Source: Deefgea rivuli DSM 18356 (GTDB lineage: Bacteria > Pseudomonadota > Gammaproteobacteria > Burkholderiales > Chitinibacteraceae). From it: a DNA stretch of 64,000 nucleotides. Every line of letters starts with the position of its first letter. Position 1 is the stretch's first letter. The notes under the pieces are model-generated. The model saw only the letters and a program-made list of their open reading frames with translations. It made no database searches and was not told the origin of the DNA. Below, piece by piece: positions 7,407 through 16,744 of the stretch. The position numbers and the translations under genes were made by a program. The stretch covers positions 1-64,000 of the forward strand of contig NZ_JHVM01000015.1 in NCBI RefSeq assembly GCF_000620145.1. The letters run 5' to 3'.

Positions 7407-8912
7407 CTAGCTACGTTGCCCAGTAAAACTACCATCGTTCCCAGGGCTTGCTGTATATCGCCATGTACCTGTAATGGTGCCAGTGCCAGCATTAATCGTA
7501 CCTGTAAAGATCGATGCACCCGCATTGCCCGCCGCATTAATCGACACAGCACCGCCTGCAGCAACGCTTCCGGTGATTGAGAAATTCAAGTTATACGTAT
7601 TTGAATGGCCATTACCGGTGATCGTGCCATTGTTGGCGATGTTAATCGTCCACGTTCCTGCTTCATTCCCACCATAACTACCGCTATATACACCCGCATA
7701 ACTGGCCACTGGGCTAGGTGTTGCGATTGGCGTGGCGCTTGGATTCGGGCTTGATGACGGACTAGGTGTGCTACTTGCGATTGGGCTGGCGGCACCCAGT
7801 ACGAGACAAGTGGGCAGTTGTAGCTCGGTATTGCCAATTTTGACGGTGGCGGCCATATCAAATCTGCGCAGCGCTTCATTTAAAATAGAGACGCTTGAAT
7901 TGCCACTTTTCTTAACGGCTAGTCTAAATTTACCGGCGGTATCGCTGTAAGTGGTACTCGATCCGGTGTAATCAATACCATTGCTCAGTATCGCTGTGGC
8001 AGCGAGCGGTTTGCCTTGTGCATTTTGCACACAACCCGAGATATAAGTGGTGTCGTACACTTTATCGCTATTCCACGTCGAGAAATGCGCCACAGTGCCT
8101 TCGTAATATTGATTGGGTCCGCTGCCTTTTAAGCTGGCACTGCCTTCTTCTACCCAGCGGCCGCTGCTTTCATTGAAATAAAATAGCGGTATCGTCGCAG
8201 GGAAGACCACGCCACTACGTGCAACCGCAGGGATACGCAGCGTAGCGGTTTGTCCGGCGGCGAGGTTGAGTTTACGGCCTTCGGCATCGCTAAAATTCAC
8301 TTGGATTGCGCCAAATGATTCAATTTGCTGTAAAGCGCCACCCGCTGCCGCAGTGTAATTGCCCGGCATCCGGCTGGAATCAACGCTTGGATCAATCAGC
8401 GTGATTTCAGCACGCGCTTGTCCAACCGCCGCAGCACCCGCATCGCGCACTAAAGTGCCTGCGCCAAGTTGTACCGATGCTGTCGAGCCACTCACTGTTA
8501 AGTTGTTGGCGATTTTTGGATCAAAATTGCTGATCGTGGTAATTGGCAATAAAGTCGCATTGGCATAGCCCGTTGCGCCTGCGGCTAAAGTTTGATCTTG
8601 CGTTGCAAATTGTTGTGCGTATGCAGTTTTGCTAAATGCAATCAATCGAGTGCTGCCATTGGCTGCCACGGCAATTTGATAGCGGCCATTGGCATCGGTT
8701 TCTGCCACGTTCCCCTGGGTGCTAACGCGTACGCCAGCAACAGGATTGCCATTGGTATCGCGTACCAAACCAGCCACGACTGCCATTGAGCTTGGGCTAG
8801 CGCTTGGTGCTACAGCAGACAAGCTAGGCGTACTAGTGCCGCCACCGCCACATGCCGCTAGTATCGAGAAGGTGAGATAGGCGCATCCAGTGCGCCATAA
8901 ATTGGCTTTCAT
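7407..8912 (-). CDS. Large lipoprotein with carboxypeptidase-regulatory-like domain
   Basis: The 501-residue product has a lipoprotein signal ending in the lipobox-like SILAAC followed by a glycine run and a Ser/Pro-rich linker, as in many exported lipoproteins. Residues about 45-130 form a carboxypeptidase-regulatory-like (CarboxypepD_reg) unit: GLVRDTNGNPVAGVRV and TDANGRYQIAV. A second such unit appears near residue 290 (GCVQNAQGKPLAATAIL). A Ser/Pro/Thr linker at about 375-405 leads to a C-terminal Gly/Thr-rich beta domain with repeated TITG and INAAGNAG motifs. Location is probably outer membrane or surface. A precise role cannot be given. Confidence 0.75.
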   Translation of the reverse strand: MKANLWRTGCAYLTFSILAACGGGGTSTPSLSAVAPSASPSSMAVVAGLVRDTNGNPVAGVRVSTQGNVAETDANGRYQIAVAANGSTRLIAFSKTAYAQQFATQDQTLAAGATGYANATLLPITTISNFDPKIANNLTVSGSTASVQLGAGTLVRDAGAAAVGQARAEITLIDPSVDSSRMPGNYTAAAGGALQQIESFGAIQVNFSDAEGRKLNLAAGQTATLRIPAVARSGVVFPATIPLFYFNESSGRWVEEGSASLKGSGPNQYYEGTVAHFSTWNSDKVYDTTYISGCVQNAQGKPLAATAILSNGIDYTGSSTTYSDTAGKFRLAVKKSGNSSVSILNEALRRFDMAATVKIGNTELQLPTCLVLGAASPIASSTPSPSSSPNPSATPIATPSPVASYAGVYSGSYGGNEAGTWTINIANNGTITGNGHSNTYNLNFSITGSVAAGGAVSINAAGNAGASIFTGTINAGTGTITGTWRYTASPGNDGSFTGQRS

Positions 8913-9115
8913 GGTTGATTCACTTTTAAAAAATGGTCGCTAAAGTAGGCGTGCGTGCTAGCAGAGTTGCTTAAACAACGCCGCAATTTGTAAAACTAGG
9001 GAATTTACTTAGTAATTTTTTACTGGTCAATATTTCGCGAAAATTTGATATTTAGAAAGAAATTGGGATGGTGCTATTTAACGGCGCAAATCCCATGCCA
9101 AAACCATAGTTTGCT

Positions 9116-9139
9116 TACGCAACTGTACATAGTTGCGTA
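9116..9139. promoter_or_regulatory. Palindromic operator upstream of betT
   Basis: Perfect 9-bp arms TACGCAACT (9116-9124) and AGTTGCGTA (9131-9139) flank a 6-bp spacer. The site ends 56 bp before the betT start codon and lies in the 283-bp region divergent from the lipoprotein gene. Its form suits a dimeric repressor such as a TetR-type BetI regulator, but no such regulator gene lies in the window. Confidence 0.6.
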
Positions 9140-9195
9140 GGCTGTTGCATGACAGCGTGTTAAGGTGTTGATTCTGTAAATAAAAGGAGCGGCGG

Positions 9196-11205
9196 ATGAC
9201 GACGTCTACTTTACCCACACGAACCACATTTTGTTGGCCGGTGGTCTTACCCAGCATGGCCTTGGTGCTGGCGCTATTGATGTTCTCGATTTTCTCTCCG
9301 GGTGACACGGAGCAGATTTTTATCTCTAGTAAAACGTGGGTCACGCAATATTTCTCTTGGTTTTACACTTTAGCCGTCGCAGGTTTTGTGATTTTGTTGC
9401 TCGGTATTGCGATGAGTCGCTACGGCAAAATCCGGCTGGGCCCTGATGATGCTGAGCCAGAATTCCGCTTTTCGTCTTGGATTGCAATGTTGTTTGCAGC
9501 GGGTATGGGCGTGGGGCTGATGTATTTCGGCGTCGGTGAGCCGATACAGCACTTAATTGCACCACCGACTGCCGCAATAGGCACGCCTGCTGCCGCGCGT
9601 GAAGCGATGCTAATGACGTTTTTCCATTGGGGCATTCATGCTTGGGCGATTTATGCCGTCGTGGGGCTGGTGCTGGCCTACTTTGGTTTTCGCTATAACT
9701 TACCGCTCACCATCCGCTCTGGCCTTTATCCCATCCTGAAGCAAAAAATCCACGGGCCTTGGGGCCATGCGGTCGATGTATTTGCGCTGTGCGGTACGAT
9801 TTTTGGGATTGCGACCACTTTAGGTTACGGCGTGATGCAATTGTCGGCTGGCCTTAGCCATGTAACGGGCTGGGATTTTGGCGGCATTCATATGCAGTTA
9901 GGCTTAATTGTCGCTGTCGTGGTATTGGCGGGTTTGTCGGCGGCTTCGGGCGTCGGCAAAGGCGTGCGGATTCTGAGTGAAGTGAATTTATTATTGGCGA
10001 TTGCGCTGCTTGCTTTTGTGCTGATTGCTGGCCCGACTTTGTATTTATTGGGCGCTTTTAGCGAAAACATCGGTAATTATCTCGCCAATATCGTTCAGCT
10101 CACTTTCCGTAATTTCACCTATGAAGCGGCGAATTCGGAAGGCTGGTATCAAGGCTGGACGATTCTGTATTGGGCTTGGTGGATTTCTTGGGCGCCATTT
10201 GTAGGGATGTTTATTGCGCGTATTTCGCGCGGGCGCACGATACGTGAGTTCATTATCGGCGTGCTGGTGATTCCGGCGACATTCAACTTTTTGTGGATGA
10301 CGGTGTTTGGCAATGCAGCAATCTGGATCGACACCAATGTAGCGATGGGCGCTTTAAGTGCCAGCGCGGGCAATGTGGATGCGCTGCTGTTTGCGTTCTT
10401 GGATTACCTGCCGTGGGCGGGTTTTAGCTCGGCCTTGGCGATTGTGTTGATTGCGATTTTCTTTGTTACGTCGGCTGATTCGGGCGCGCTGGTGATTGAT
10501 AATATTGCGAGCCGTGGCAATCCTAAATCGCCGGTATGGCAGCGCTTATTCTGGGCGGTAATATTGGGATTGGTGGCCGGTTGCCTCTTGACTGCGGGCG
10601 GGCTTAAAGCACTGCAAGCGATGACGATTGTTGCTGCCTTACCGTTTGCCGTAGTGATGATCTTGCTCTGCTGGGGTCTATTGAAAGGTTTGCGCGCCGA
10701 TGAATTGCATTCACGCCAAAAGCTGTCGCATGCGAGTAATTTTTGGAATGGCAAACAATGGCGGAAACGCTTGGCGCAAATTTTACGCCAGACTGACCAG
10801 GCCGATGTGCATCGTTTTTTTGCTGAAACTGTCACACCCGCGATGTATTTAATCGAGCAAGAATTGACCCAGCGCGGCGTTAAAGCCCAGGTGCAATTTA
10901 TCGATGCCGACACGATGCAATTGGTCGTTGAGCAAGATCAACTGCGCGATTTTGTGTACGGCGTGAAGTGTACTCAACAAGCCGTTCCTGATTTTGCGTT
11001 GGCGAATGAAGCCTTGCCGTTGTCGAGCCAGCCGGTGACGTTCGAGCCGACGACTTACTTTGTTGATGGTCGTAAAGGCTACGATATTCAGTACTTCACC
11101 GAAGAAGAACTGCTAGCAGATATTTTAAAGCAGTACGAACGGCATTTAAGCCTGTCGCTCAACGCTGATGCGGCGCTATTGCAGCATGCGCCGTCGCACC
11201 GCTGA
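9196..11205 (+). CDS. betT: BCCT-family betaine/carnitine/choline transporter (BetT type)
   Basis: The 669-residue protein has 12 membrane helices and the BCCT signatures: FAAGMGVGLMYFGVGEP near residue 100 and the Trp-rich GWTILYWAWWISWAPFVGMFIARISRGRTIREF near residue 320. The second stretch carries the aromatic substrate-binding box. After the membrane part is a cytoplasmic tail of about 150 residues (from about 515), as in osmotically regulated BetT proteins, where the tail senses osmotic stress. It imports choline or betaine with protons or sodium. A GGAG ribosome site lies before the ATG. No bet oxidation genes lie beside it. Confidence 0.9.
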   Translation: MTTSTLPTRTTFCWPVVLPSMALVLALLMFSIFSPGDTEQIFISSKTWVTQYFSWFYTLAVAGFVILLLGIAMSRYGKIRLGPDDAEPEFRFSSWIAMLFAAGMGVGLMYFGVGEPIQHLIAPPTAAIGTPAAAREAMLMTFFHWGIHAWAIYAVVGLVLAYFGFRYNLPLTIRSGLYPILKQKIHGPWGHAVDVFALCGTIFGIATTLGYGVMQLSAGLSHVTGWDFGGIHMQLGLIVAVVVLAGLSAASGVGKGVRILSEVNLLLAIALLAFVLIAGPTLYLLGAFSENIGNYLANIVQLTFRNFTYEAANSEGWYQGWTILYWAWWISWAPFVGMFIARISRGRTIREFIIGVLVIPATFNFLWMTVFGNAAIWIDTNVAMGALSASAGNVDALLFAFLDYLPWAGFSSALAIVLIAIFFVTSADSGALVIDNIASRGNPKSPVWQRLFWAVILGLVAGCLLTAGGLKALQAMTIVAALPFAVVMILLCWGLLKGLRADELHSRQKLSHASNFWNGKQWRKRLAQILRQTDQADVHRFFAETVTPAMYLIEQELTQRGVKAQVQFIDADTMQLVVEQDQLRDFVYGVKCTQQAVPDFALANEALPLSSQPVTFEPTTYFVDGRKGYDIQYFTEEELLADILKQYERHLSLSLNADAALLQHAPSHR

Positions 11206-11306
11206 TGGCTAGCTGATGTACTGGCTGATGCGCGAAGTAAGGGATTCGCGCATCGGCCAGCAATACCATTTTGAGCTATAAAGCGGCATCACAAACGATA
11301 AAATAG

Positions 11307-13274
11307 ATGCGAATGCGACCTTCATTGATGCAGCGCTGCGCTGCTTTAAAGCCCACTCTGTCACGCCTTGGCGTGTATTTCTTTTTTGCGATTGTGATTG
11401 GGCTGGGTTTATTGCTCAGCGTGGTCGTGATCCATAGCGGCCATCAAGTGAATGCGGTCATTCAACCCTTAGTGACCCAATCCATGCCCACTTTACGCAC
11501 AATTAGTGAGCTAAAAACCGAAGTCACCGAGCGCCAAGTGATTTTGAATCAGTATTTTGCCTACGGCTTGAATCACGCCCAATTTCGGCAAAAGTATCAA
11601 AGCAATGAACACGAAATGGCTTTATTGCTGCAAAAAACCAATCCCGAGTGGAAACTCAATCAACGCTATAAAACGCTGATGGCGCTCAATGAAAACGCCA
11701 AATTAGTCTCAGAACAATTAGAACAAATCATGACGCAAGAGCAGCCCGATCTGGATGAAGCGCGCGCCGTGCTAGTGGAAAACGCGATTGATACCAATGA
11801 ATTTTTGCATCAATTAGATATGTCGTTTGTCGATGCCAGCAAAGCCATTGAGCAAGCAGGGCAAATTTCGCTGGATGAAGTCAGCGCCATGATTCGGCTG
11901 GTGCTGGCGTATAGCTTGGCGATTGTGATTATCGCGATCTTGGTTGCTTATTATATCTATGCGCGGCAACGCGCCGAAAATCGGCTCGCTCACGCCGCAC
12001 GCCACGATAGGCTGACTGATTTACTCAATCGCAGTATGTTTGAAGCAGATATTGCAGCGCTAAAGCAAAAACCGCATTTAGGGCTACTGATTTCAATTGA
12101 TCGTTTTCAGCGCGTACTCGGCGGCTTGGGTTATGAGGCCGGTGACGAGCTCATTCTGGCGGTCAAAGCGCGGCTGCTACCGATTGTGCAGCAATTGGGA
12201 GGCACTTTATATCGATTGGAAGGCACGCATTTCGCAGCGATTTTTCCAATAAAAAATCCACAAGCATTACACACCGTCGATCAGCGTTTATTGCACGCTT
12301 TAAATGGTGCGGTGATGGTGTCTGGGCATGAGTTATTTGCGACCTTGAGCATCGGCGGCGCGATGTATCCGCAAGATGGTAGCGATGCCGTAACGCTAAT
12401 CCGCAATATGGATGCCGCATTAGAGCAAGCCCAAGCACAAGGCGGCAATGCCGCACAAACGTATAGCCAAGAAATGAATGCGCGCGCAGTCGAACGGTTG
12501 GCGCTAGAAGGCGAATTGCGCCATGCCGTTGAGCGCAATGAATTGCGCCTGTACTTTCAACCACAAGCCTTGCTGAGTAATCAGCAAGTGATCGGCGTTG
12601 AATGTTTGGTGCGCTGGCAGCATCAAGGCCAGCTTGTACCGCCGATTGAATTTATTCCTTTGGCCGAAGAATCCGGCTTGATTATCCCAATTGGCGAATG
12701 GATTTTGCGTACCGCCTGCCAGCAAGCCAAAGCATGGCAAGTGCAAGGCATGCCGCTGGTGGTGGCGGTGAATATCTCGGCAAGGCAGTTTCAGCATCCC
12801 AATTTTCTCGCTTTACTGCGCCAAGTGCTGCATGAAACCCAAGTTGATCCGCAATACATCGAGCTAGAAATTACCGAGGGCGTGGTCATGCAAGACGCCG
12901 ATCACACGATTAATCTGCTGCATCAATTGCGTGCTTTGGGCTTAATGCTGTCGATTGATGACTTTGGCACTGGATATTCTAGCCTGTCTTATCTAAAGCG
13001 TTTTCCGCTCAATAAGCTCAAAATTGATCAAAGTTTCATTCGCAATTTGGAATCCAATAACGGCGACGCGGCGATTGTCGAGGCGGTGATTCGTTTGGGG
13101 CATAGCCTGAATTTGACCGTCATTGCCGAAGGCGTCGAAACCGCCGAACACGTCGCCATTTTAAAAGCTTTAGGCTGCGATGAATTGCAGGGCTATTATT
13201 TTTCTCGCCCACTTCCGCTGGCAGACGCTCAAGTCTTTTTGCAACAAAGGTTACAGCCAGTGTCAATCAGCTAA
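11307..13274 (+). CDS. Membrane EAL phosphodiesterase with degenerate GGDEF domain
   Basis: The 655-residue protein has a helix at about 18-40, a helical periplasmic region to about 190, a second helix near 195-215, a GGDEF-like domain and an EAL domain. The GGDEF signature is replaced by EGTHF, so cyclase activity is unlikely. The EAL motif reads ECL, an accepted active variant. The other metal and catalytic motifs are present: VNISARQF, ITEGVV, IDDFGTGYSS, KLKIDQSF, AEGVET and QGYYFSRP. It should hydrolyse c-di-GMP in response to a periplasmic signal. The start is weakly supported because no clear ribosome site is present. Confidence 0.86.
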   Translation: MRMRPSLMQRCAALKPTLSRLGVYFFFAIVIGLGLLLSVVVIHSGHQVNAVIQPLVTQSMPTLRTISELKTEVTERQVILNQYFAYGLNHAQFRQKYQSNEHEMALLLQKTNPEWKLNQRYKTLMALNENAKLVSEQLEQIMTQEQPDLDEARAVLVENAIDTNEFLHQLDMSFVDASKAIEQAGQISLDEVSAMIRLVLAYSLAIVIIAILVAYYIYARQRAENRLAHAARHDRLTDLLNRSMFEADIAALKQKPHLGLLISIDRFQRVLGGLGYEAGDELILAVKARLLPIVQQLGGTLYRLEGTHFAAIFPIKNPQALHTVDQRLLHALNGAVMVSGHELFATLSIGGAMYPQDGSDAVTLIRNMDAALEQAQAQGGNAAQTYSQEMNARAVERLALEGELRHAVERNELRLYFQPQALLSNQQVIGVECLVRWQHQGQLVPPIEFIPLAEESGLIIPIGEWILRTACQQAKAWQVQGMPLVVAVNISARQFQHPNFLALLRQVLHETQVDPQYIELEITEGVVMQDADHTINLLHQLRALGLMLSIDDFGTGYSSLSYLKRFPLNKLKIDQSFIRNLESNNGDAAIVEAVIRLGHSLNLTVIAEGVETAEHVAILKALGCDELQGYYFSRPLPLADAQVFLQQRLQPVSIS

Positions 13275-13413
13275 CGCGGCTTTCTGGCTCTGCTTCGATT
13301 TAGATTTAATTACCGTCAAAAACCTGTAATAAGCGCAAATTGTGCAGTTTAAAGTCGTGAATTTCGGTATAAGAGAGCCTTCGTGTTTTACTGCCATTGA
13401 ATTTGGAGTTCCT

Positions 13414-15204
13414 ATGCCTAGCAAAAAATCATCTTCCCTTAAAACAGTCGCAGTCATTGGCGGCGGACCGGCTGGCCTGATGGCGGCCGAGGTGATTGCT
13501 GCGGCAGGATTTTCCGTAGAACTTTTTGATGCAATGCCCTCAATTGGCCGTAAATTCTTGCTCGCCGGTGTAGGCGGGATGAATATTACGCACTCTGAAG
13601 ACGCGCCAAGCTTTTTAGCTCGCTACGGTAACGCCAGTGCTGATTTAGCGCCGATAATCGCCGACTTTGGCGCGAATGAACTCACAAGCTGGGTGCATGG
13701 CCTAGGCATTGATACCTTTATCGGTTCATCTGGCCGCGTTTTCCCGAAAGAAATGAAAGCCGCACCTTTGCTGCGCGCTTGGTTGGCGCGCCTAAAAGCG
13801 AGCGGTGTGCTTGTTAATGTTCGCCACCGTTGGTTGGGCTGGGATGCCAAAAAAGCACTACGCTTTAGCAACCCCGAAGGCGAAATTAGCCGCGAATTTG
13901 ATGCTGTCGTATTGGCATTGGGCGGTGCAAGCTGGGCAAAATTAGGATCAGACGGTGCTTGGGTGCCTTTATTGGCCGAGCAAGGCGTTGACGTTACGGC
14001 GCTGCAGCCATCCAATTGCGGTTTTGATGTGGCTTGGAGCACGCATCTGAGCGATAAATTTGCTGGCGCACCCATCAAAACCGTAGCGGCATCAGCGCGG
14101 CAACATGACGCGAAAAAAGCCGGTGAATTCGTGCTGACGCAAGGCGGCGTGGAAGGCAGTTTGGTTTACGCACTCTCCAGCCAGCTGCGCAACGATATTG
14201 CTGAAAGTGGCACGGCGACTTTGTGGCTGGATTTAGTGCCGCAAAAATCTTTGGCGCGCATTACTGAAGAGCTGTCATTGCCACGCGGTGCTGATTCGAT
14301 GGCGAATCATCTGCGTCGAAAACTCGGCATAGAAGGTGTAAAAGCGGGCTTGTTACGTGAATTAGTCAGTAAAGATGATTTCACGCAACCCGCTAAACTC
14401 GCTGCGGCAATTAAATCGCTGCCGATTACTTTAATTGCGCCACGGCCAATTAATGAAGCGATTAGCAGCGCCGGTGGCGTAACGTTTACTGGGCTGGATA
14501 AGAACTTGATGTTGCAGCAAGCGCCGGGCGTGTTTTGCGCTGGTGAAATGCTGGATTGGGAAGCACCAACGGGCGGCTATTTACTCACCGCCTGTTTCAG
14601 CAGTGGCCGCGCAGCGGGTTTGGGCGCAGTCGCTTGGCTTAATCGCGCTGAAAAGCCAGTTGCTGTTAAAAAAGCAAAGAAAGTCGTGCCGGAAGTCGCG
14701 GTAGAAGTGGTAACAGTGGAAGAAGTCGCCGCCAAGCCAGCGCGTAAAGTGGCAAAGCCTAAAACGCCTGCTGCAGAAGTTGTAGAGGCCGTTTCCGAAG
14801 CCGCGCCAGTAGTCGCTAAACGCGTGACTAAAGCGCCGAAAACCGTAGCTGCACCGCCAGTCGCAGCCGTTGAAGTCTTGCCAGAAACGGCAGCGGCTGA
14901 AGCAACCGTTGCTAAGCCAAAACGTGCGAGCAAGGCCAAAGCCGCTGCGCCTGAAGTGATCGCGGATGTGATCGTAGAAGTTGTCGCCGACAAACCTAAG
15001 CGTGTGGCTAAACCGAAAGCAAAGCCTGCGGCAGTTGCTGCGAATGTAGCTGAGCCTGAAGTTGCGACTGAAACCGCAGAAAAACCAAAACGCACGCGCA
15101 AAGTGGCAGCAACAGCCGCTTTGACAGAAGCCCCAGCAGCGATTGCGGCAGAAGAAGCTGCTCCAGCCAAAGCTAAACGCGTCCGCAAAGCGGCGCAAGA
15201 ATAA
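13414..15204 (+). CDS. HI0933-family flavoprotein (TIGR03862-like) with long Ala/Lys-rich tail
   Basis: I start the gene at the ATG at 13414, which has TTGGAG 6 bp before it; the longer frame lacks such a site. Residues 1 to about 410 are a complete flavin-dependent oxidoreductase of the HI0933/BaiN type: dinucleotide-binding GGGPAGLMAAE near the start, LLAGVGGMNITHSE, and the terminal FAD motif GVFCAGEMLDWEAPTGGYLL. About 185 more residues follow, made almost wholly of Ala, Lys, Val, Pro and Glu with repeated KPKR, KRVxK and AKPK blocks, like histone H1-type or PAKA-rich bacterial tails. The tail is in frame and ends at a normal stop. The reaction is unknown. Confidence 0.85.
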   Translation: MPSKKSSSLKTVAVIGGGPAGLMAAEVIAAAGFSVELFDAMPSIGRKFLLAGVGGMNITHSEDAPSFLARYGNASADLAPIIADFGANELTSWVHGLGIDTFIGSSGRVFPKEMKAAPLLRAWLARLKASGVLVNVRHRWLGWDAKKALRFSNPEGEISREFDAVVLALGGASWAKLGSDGAWVPLLAEQGVDVTALQPSNCGFDVAWSTHLSDKFAGAPIKTVAASARQHDAKKAGEFVLTQGGVEGSLVYALSSQLRNDIAESGTATLWLDLVPQKSLARITEELSLPRGADSMANHLRRKLGIEGVKAGLLRELVSKDDFTQPAKLAAAIKSLPITLIAPRPINEAISSAGGVTFTGLDKNLMLQQAPGVFCAGEMLDWEAPTGGYLLTACFSSGRAAGLGAVAWLNRAEKPVAVKKAKKVVPEVAVEVVTVEEVAAKPARKVAKPKTPAAEVVEAVSEAAPVVAKRVTKAPKTVAAPPVAAVEVLPETAAAEATVAKPKRASKAKAAAPEVIADVIVEVVADKPKRVAKPKAKPAAVAANVAEPEVATETAEKPKRTRKVAATAALTEAPAAIAAEEAAPAKAKRVRKAAQE

Positions 15205-15230
15205 TTTTTATTACTATTTAATTGAGACTC

Positions 15231-16259
15231 ATGATGACTGATATGCAAGAACCTTTGTTTTCCCTGCTCGATACCGCGCTATCGAATCGCTCTAGCTTGA
15301 TTGAGCAATTGACCGCTGAGCAAACCAATACTTACCGTCTATTTCACGGCAGCATTGAAGGTGTGCCGGGTTTGACGATTGATAGATACAACGATTTGAT
15401 CTTGGTGCAAACCTTCCACCGCGCGCTGACGGTTGAGCAATTTGAAGAAATCAAAGCGTTTTACGCCCGCATTTATCCTGAAAGCGCCATGGTGTACAAC
15501 GACCGTAGCCACGGCAATTCGCGCGTAATGAACCGCCTGTCTGAAGCCGAAGAAATCATCGCCTACGAGCCGCGCATCGCGCAGGAACTCGGCGTGAATT
15601 ACCGCATTCAAGGCCGTCACGCTGGCCAAGATCCGTGGCTATTCCTCGATTTGCGCGCCGGTCGCCGTCGCATCATGGCTGAAGCTGAAGGTAAATCGGT
15701 ACTGAATTTATTCGCCTACACTTGCGGCGTCGGCATTGCAGCCGCCAAAGCCGGTGCGCGCCATGTGGTGAATATCGACTTTGCCGAATCGAGCATCTTG
15801 GTCGGTAAAGACAATGCCAAATTGAACGATTTGCCGATCCGCGTGCGCTTTGTGCAATCAGACGCGTTTGCGGCGCTGAATCAATTGTCGGGCAAAGGCC
15901 AAGCGGCGATGGTGCGCGGTAAACGCATGCCTAACTTCCCGAAACTGGAAAAGCAGCAATTTGATTTGGTGATGCTTGATCCACCACGCTTCTCAAAAAG
16001 CCCGTTTGGCGTTGTCGATTTGGTCAACGATTACGCGTCCGTTTTCAAGCCTGCGCTCTTGTCGACCAATGAAGGCGGCACGCTGATTTGCTGCAATAAC
16101 GTCGCGCAAGTCTCGCGTGAAGCATGGCTGGATCAATTGGAGCGCTCAGCGGTTAAAGCGGGCCGCCCAATCAGCAGCATGGAATGGATCAAGCCGGATA
16201 GCGATTTCCCAACTTCGGATGGCCAGCATCCACTCAAAATCGCGCTACTGCGCGTTTAA
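15231..16259 (+). CDS. Class I SAM-dependent methyltransferase, RlmI/RlmK-like
   Basis: The product of about 342 residues resembles the 23S rRNA cytosine-C5 methyltransferase domain of RlmI/YccW: FHGSIEGVPGLTIDRYNDL (RFD-like), DPWLFLDLRAGRR, the SAM-binding SVLNLFAYTCGVGIAAAKAGA and the catalytic-type MLDPPRFSKSPFG. No PUA domain precedes it, so it is shorter than RlmI (about 396 aa), and its RNA target is unproven. It follows the flavoprotein gene by 26 bp and is likely cotranscribed. ATG at 15234 is an alternative start. A strong terminator follows the stop. Confidence 0.82.
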   Translation: MMTDMQEPLFSLLDTALSNRSSLIEQLTAEQTNTYRLFHGSIEGVPGLTIDRYNDLILVQTFHRALTVEQFEEIKAFYARIYPESAMVYNDRSHGNSRVMNRLSEAEEIIAYEPRIAQELGVNYRIQGRHAGQDPWLFLDLRAGRRRIMAEAEGKSVLNLFAYTCGVGIAAAKAGARHVVNIDFAESSILVGKDNAKLNDLPIRVRFVQSDAFAALNQLSGKGQAAMVRGKRMPNFPKLEKQQFDLVMLDPPRFSKSPFGVVDLVNDYASVFKPALLSTNEGGTLICCNNVAQVSREAWLDQLERSAVKAGRPISSMEWIKPDSDFPTSDGQHPLKIALLRV

Positions 16260-16274
16260 ATGTTCGAATGATGA

Positions 16275-16299
16275 TGGCCTGCTTTTGCAGGCCTTTTTT
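16275..16299 (+). terminator. Rho-independent terminator
   Basis: GGCCTGC-TTTT-GCAGGCC is followed by six T. It closes the flavoprotein/methyltransferase unit. Confidence 0.85.
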
Positions 16300-16423
16300 A
16301 TTGGCATCTAAACTTATTGCAAACCTTCGGTAGCTACGCAGCTCAAATGCATTGAAAGCGCTATTCGATTTAGCATAGCGTGGATTGGATGCCGAAAGTC
16401 TATTCCTAAGCGGGGTCGGCGCT

Positions 16424-16650
16424 AATGCCGCGCGGCACTTACTTTTCTTTGCTTCGCCAAAAGAAAAGTAAGCAAAAGAAAGGCGACCCTAGTATCTGCG
16501 TCCGACTTCGTCGGATGCCCTCGCTGCGGACAATCGAGTCGGTTGCGCTCAAAACTCGTTCGGCCTCAAAACCAAAAGCATCGGCCTCGCTCAAACATTG
16601 ATCGCAAAAACCCCGACCCGCTTGTTCCTCGCTCGGCTTGATACAAGGGA
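16424..16650 (+). repeat. Long dispersed repeat, copy B
   Basis: A full 227-bp copy. It begins AATGCCGCGCGGCACTT, then has a perfect 13-bp stem CTTACTTTTCTTT (16438-16450) and AAAGAAAAGTAAG (16460-16472) with a GCTTCGCCA loop, and runs to GATACAAGGGA. It is non-coding; the short frames within it are shared between copies only because the DNA is repeated. Confidence 0.88.
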
Positions 16651-16685
16651 TTTCTAAGCCCCAGTCCGACGACCAAGAAATAATT

Positions 16686-16740
16686 CAGATGTATTGCCAG
16701 CTAAGCTTTGATAATCAATGGCTACGGTTAAATACATCTG
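16686..16740. repeat. 51-bp palindromic repeat (GATGTATT type)
   Basis: Perfect 10-bp arms CAGATGTATT (16686-16695) and AATACATCTG (16731-16740). It lies 35 bp after long repeat copy B. Confidence 0.88.
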
Positions 16741-16744
16741 CATT

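Noticed and set aside
13342-13413. Extended N-terminus of the flavoprotein from 13342
   Set aside because: The 24 extra residues have no similarity to the family and the ATG at 13414 has a well-placed TTGGAG.
14577-15248. Two long minus-strand frames opposite the flavoprotein tail (223 and 205 aa)
   Set aside because: Ala/Lys/Val-rich codons of the tail create open frames on the other strand. The products are low-complexity Ala/Thr/Ser or Phe/Arg strings with no family resemblance.
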